A DNA stretch of 24,561 nt. It comes from Bacteroidales bacterium UBA3742. GTDB lineage: Bacteria; Bacteroidota; Bacteroidia; Bacteroidales; Paludibacteraceae. Under the pieces are notes generated by a model. That model had not been told where the DNA came from. It searched no databases and saw only the letters and a program-made list of their open reading frames with translations. Location: the NCBI GenBank assembly GCA_002371785.1, contig DFGU01000034.1, positions 916 through 25,476 of the forward strand, written 5' to 3'. The position numbers were made by a program, and so were the translations under genes. Below are positions 23,525-24,561 of this stretch, piece after piece. Positions within the stretch are counted from its first letter, which is position 1, and the number at the start of each line of letters is the position of its first letter.

Positions 23525-24561
23525 ATGACAGAAGCAGATATACAAGCTATCAAGCAGCGCTATAAGATCATCGGCACCAACCCGCAACTAAATCGCGCCA
23601 TCGAGATTGCCGTCCAGGTAGCCCCGACGGATTTGAGCGTACTCATCACGGGTGAGTCGGGTGTGGGAAAAGAGCATTTCCCGCGCATCATCCACGATTG
23701 TTCGCCCCGCAAGCACGGTCCGTACTTTGCCATCAACTGCGGCGCCATCCCTGAGGGTACGATGGATAGCGAACTCTTCGGTCACGAGCGCGGCGCATAC
23801 ACCGATGCACATGCCGAGAAGAAAGGCTACTTTGAGATCGCTAACGGCGGTACGCTCTTCCTGGACGAGGTGGGCGAGATGCCGCTGCAGACCCAGGTCA
23901 AGTTGCTGCGCGTACTGGAGAGCGGCGAGTATATCCGCATGGGTGGTACCAAGGTGCTCAAGACCAACGTACGCGTCGTAGCCGCCACCAACCTCGATAT
24001 GCGGCGCGCCATACAGAACGGTAAGTTCCGCGAGGACCTCTACTACCGACTCAATACCGTAGAGATACGCGTACCGGCCCTGCGCGACCGCAAAGAGGAT
24101 ATACCCTTGCTCTTCCGCAAGTTTGCGCTCGACTTTAGCGACCGTTATCGCCGTCCGCCTATCCGCCTGACAGCCGAGGCCACCCAACTGCTGCAGAACT
24201 ACTACTGGAACGGCAATGTCCGCCAGCTCAAGAATATCGCTGAGCAGATATCCGTACTGGAGACCCAGCATGAGATAGATGGCAACACGCTGCGCCAGTA
24301 CCTGCCGGAGAACGAGCAGGAGAATAAGTTCGGACTGGCCCGCATCAGCTTCACGGAAGACCCCTCGTCGCGCGAACGCGAGATGCTCTACAAACTGCTG
24401 GGCGAGATGAAGGTCATGCGGCAGCAGTTGGACGAACTGCGTGCGCAGCAGAAGCAATCCTATGCAGCCGACCCGTCCTACTACCTGCCCCACCAGGAGA
24501 CCGACAAAGACGAGCCCATCCAGCTGGCCGAGGAGGTCAAGGACGAACCGCAGCGCGAAGA
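23525..24561 (+). CDS. AAA+ regulator of the sigma-54 activator type (C-terminus outside the window)
   Basis: About 345 residues are visible and the frame is open at the right edge. The protein begins directly with the central ATPase domain, with no receiver or sensor domain. Walker A is GESGVGKE (43-50), Walker B is TLFLDEVGE (110-118), and REDLYYRLN precedes the sensor region. PALRDRKEDIPLL and YYWNGNVRQLKNIAEQ are typical of NtrC-family activators. The sigma-54 contact loop, normally GAFTGA, reads GAYTDA (90-95), so canonical sigma-54 remodelling is uncertain. After about residue 300 the chain becomes charged and Gln/Glu-rich. No DNA-binding domain is seen before the edge. Close relatives occur across Bacteroides genomes. 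I infer a transcription regulator; its targets are unknown. Confidence 0.88.
   Translation, partial: MTEADIQAIKQRYKIIGTNPQLNRAIEIAVQVAPTDLSVLITGESGVGKEHFPRIIHDCSPRKHGPYFAINCGAIPEGTMDSELFGHERGAYTDAHAEKKGYFEIANGGTLFLDEVGEMPLQTQVKLLRVLESGEYIRMGGTKVLKTNVRVVAATNLDMRRAIQNGKFREDLYYRLNTVEIRVPALRDRKEDIPLLFRKFALDFSDRYRRPPIRLTAEATQLLQNYYWNGNVRQLKNIAEQISVLETQHEIDGNTLRQYLPENEQENKFGLARISFTEDPSSREREMLYKLLGEMKVMRQQLDELRAQQKQSYAADPSYYLPHQETDKDEPIQLAEEVKDEPQRE

Overview
The window comes from a member of the Bacteroidales with moderately high GC. This is supported by a SusC/SusD pair, promoters of the Bacteroidetes type (TTTG or CTTG, 20 nt, then TAnnTTTG), short lipoprotein signals, and proteins found mainly in this phylum (DUF6377 regulator, F5/8-type C secreted proteins, stand-alone AAA+ sigma-54-type regulator). 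I cannot name the genus with confidence. No rRNA, tRNA, CRISPR array, transposase or integrase is visible.

Layout. (1) 1-6199, minus strand: a tight set of genes read from a promoter at 6249-6280. An aldo/keto reductase is followed after 2 bp by a secreted 290-residue protein of unknown function, then after 22 bp by a giant modular secreted protein that runs off the left edge. (2) 6200-6440: a divergent control region with two good promoters, a perfect 16-bp palindrome on the minus-strand -33 box, and a repeated AAAAGTACGTAAAA element. (3) 6441-7976, plus: a membrane-anchored DUF6377 regulator. (4) 7983-8836, minus: an unknown small acidic protein overlapping a secreted TPR protein. (5) 8935-9642, minus: a 235-residue secreted protein with its own promoter and a likely terminator. 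(6) 9765-18088, minus: a compact pectin utilisation locus, SusC-SusD-PL1 pectate lyase-GH28 polygalacturonase. (7) 18274-23390, minus: Wza-like export lipoprotein, Wzc-like chain-length/tyrosine kinase protein, and topoisomerase III in one probable transcript. (8) 23525 to the right edge, plus: an AAA+ regulator of the sigma-54 activator type.

How the genes fit together. In the pectin locus, the outer-surface PL1 lipoprotein and the secreted GH28 should cut homogalacturonan or its oligosaccharides, and SusD and SusC should bind and import the products. No hybrid two-component system or other PUL regulator lies next to it. The Wza/Wzc pair forms the envelope part of a polysaccharide export machine, but no glycosyltransferases are in view. 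The reductase with two secreted proteins is a less usual combination whose job I cannot state.

The points most worth a second look are: the palindrome and repeated elements between the reductase and the DUF6377 gene; three degenerate tandem repeats with periods of 7, 8 and 9 bp; a shared C-terminal tail on two otherwise unrelated secreted proteins; and an altered GAFTGA loop (GAYTDA) in the AAA+ regulator. I did not find a clearly new defence or mobile system.
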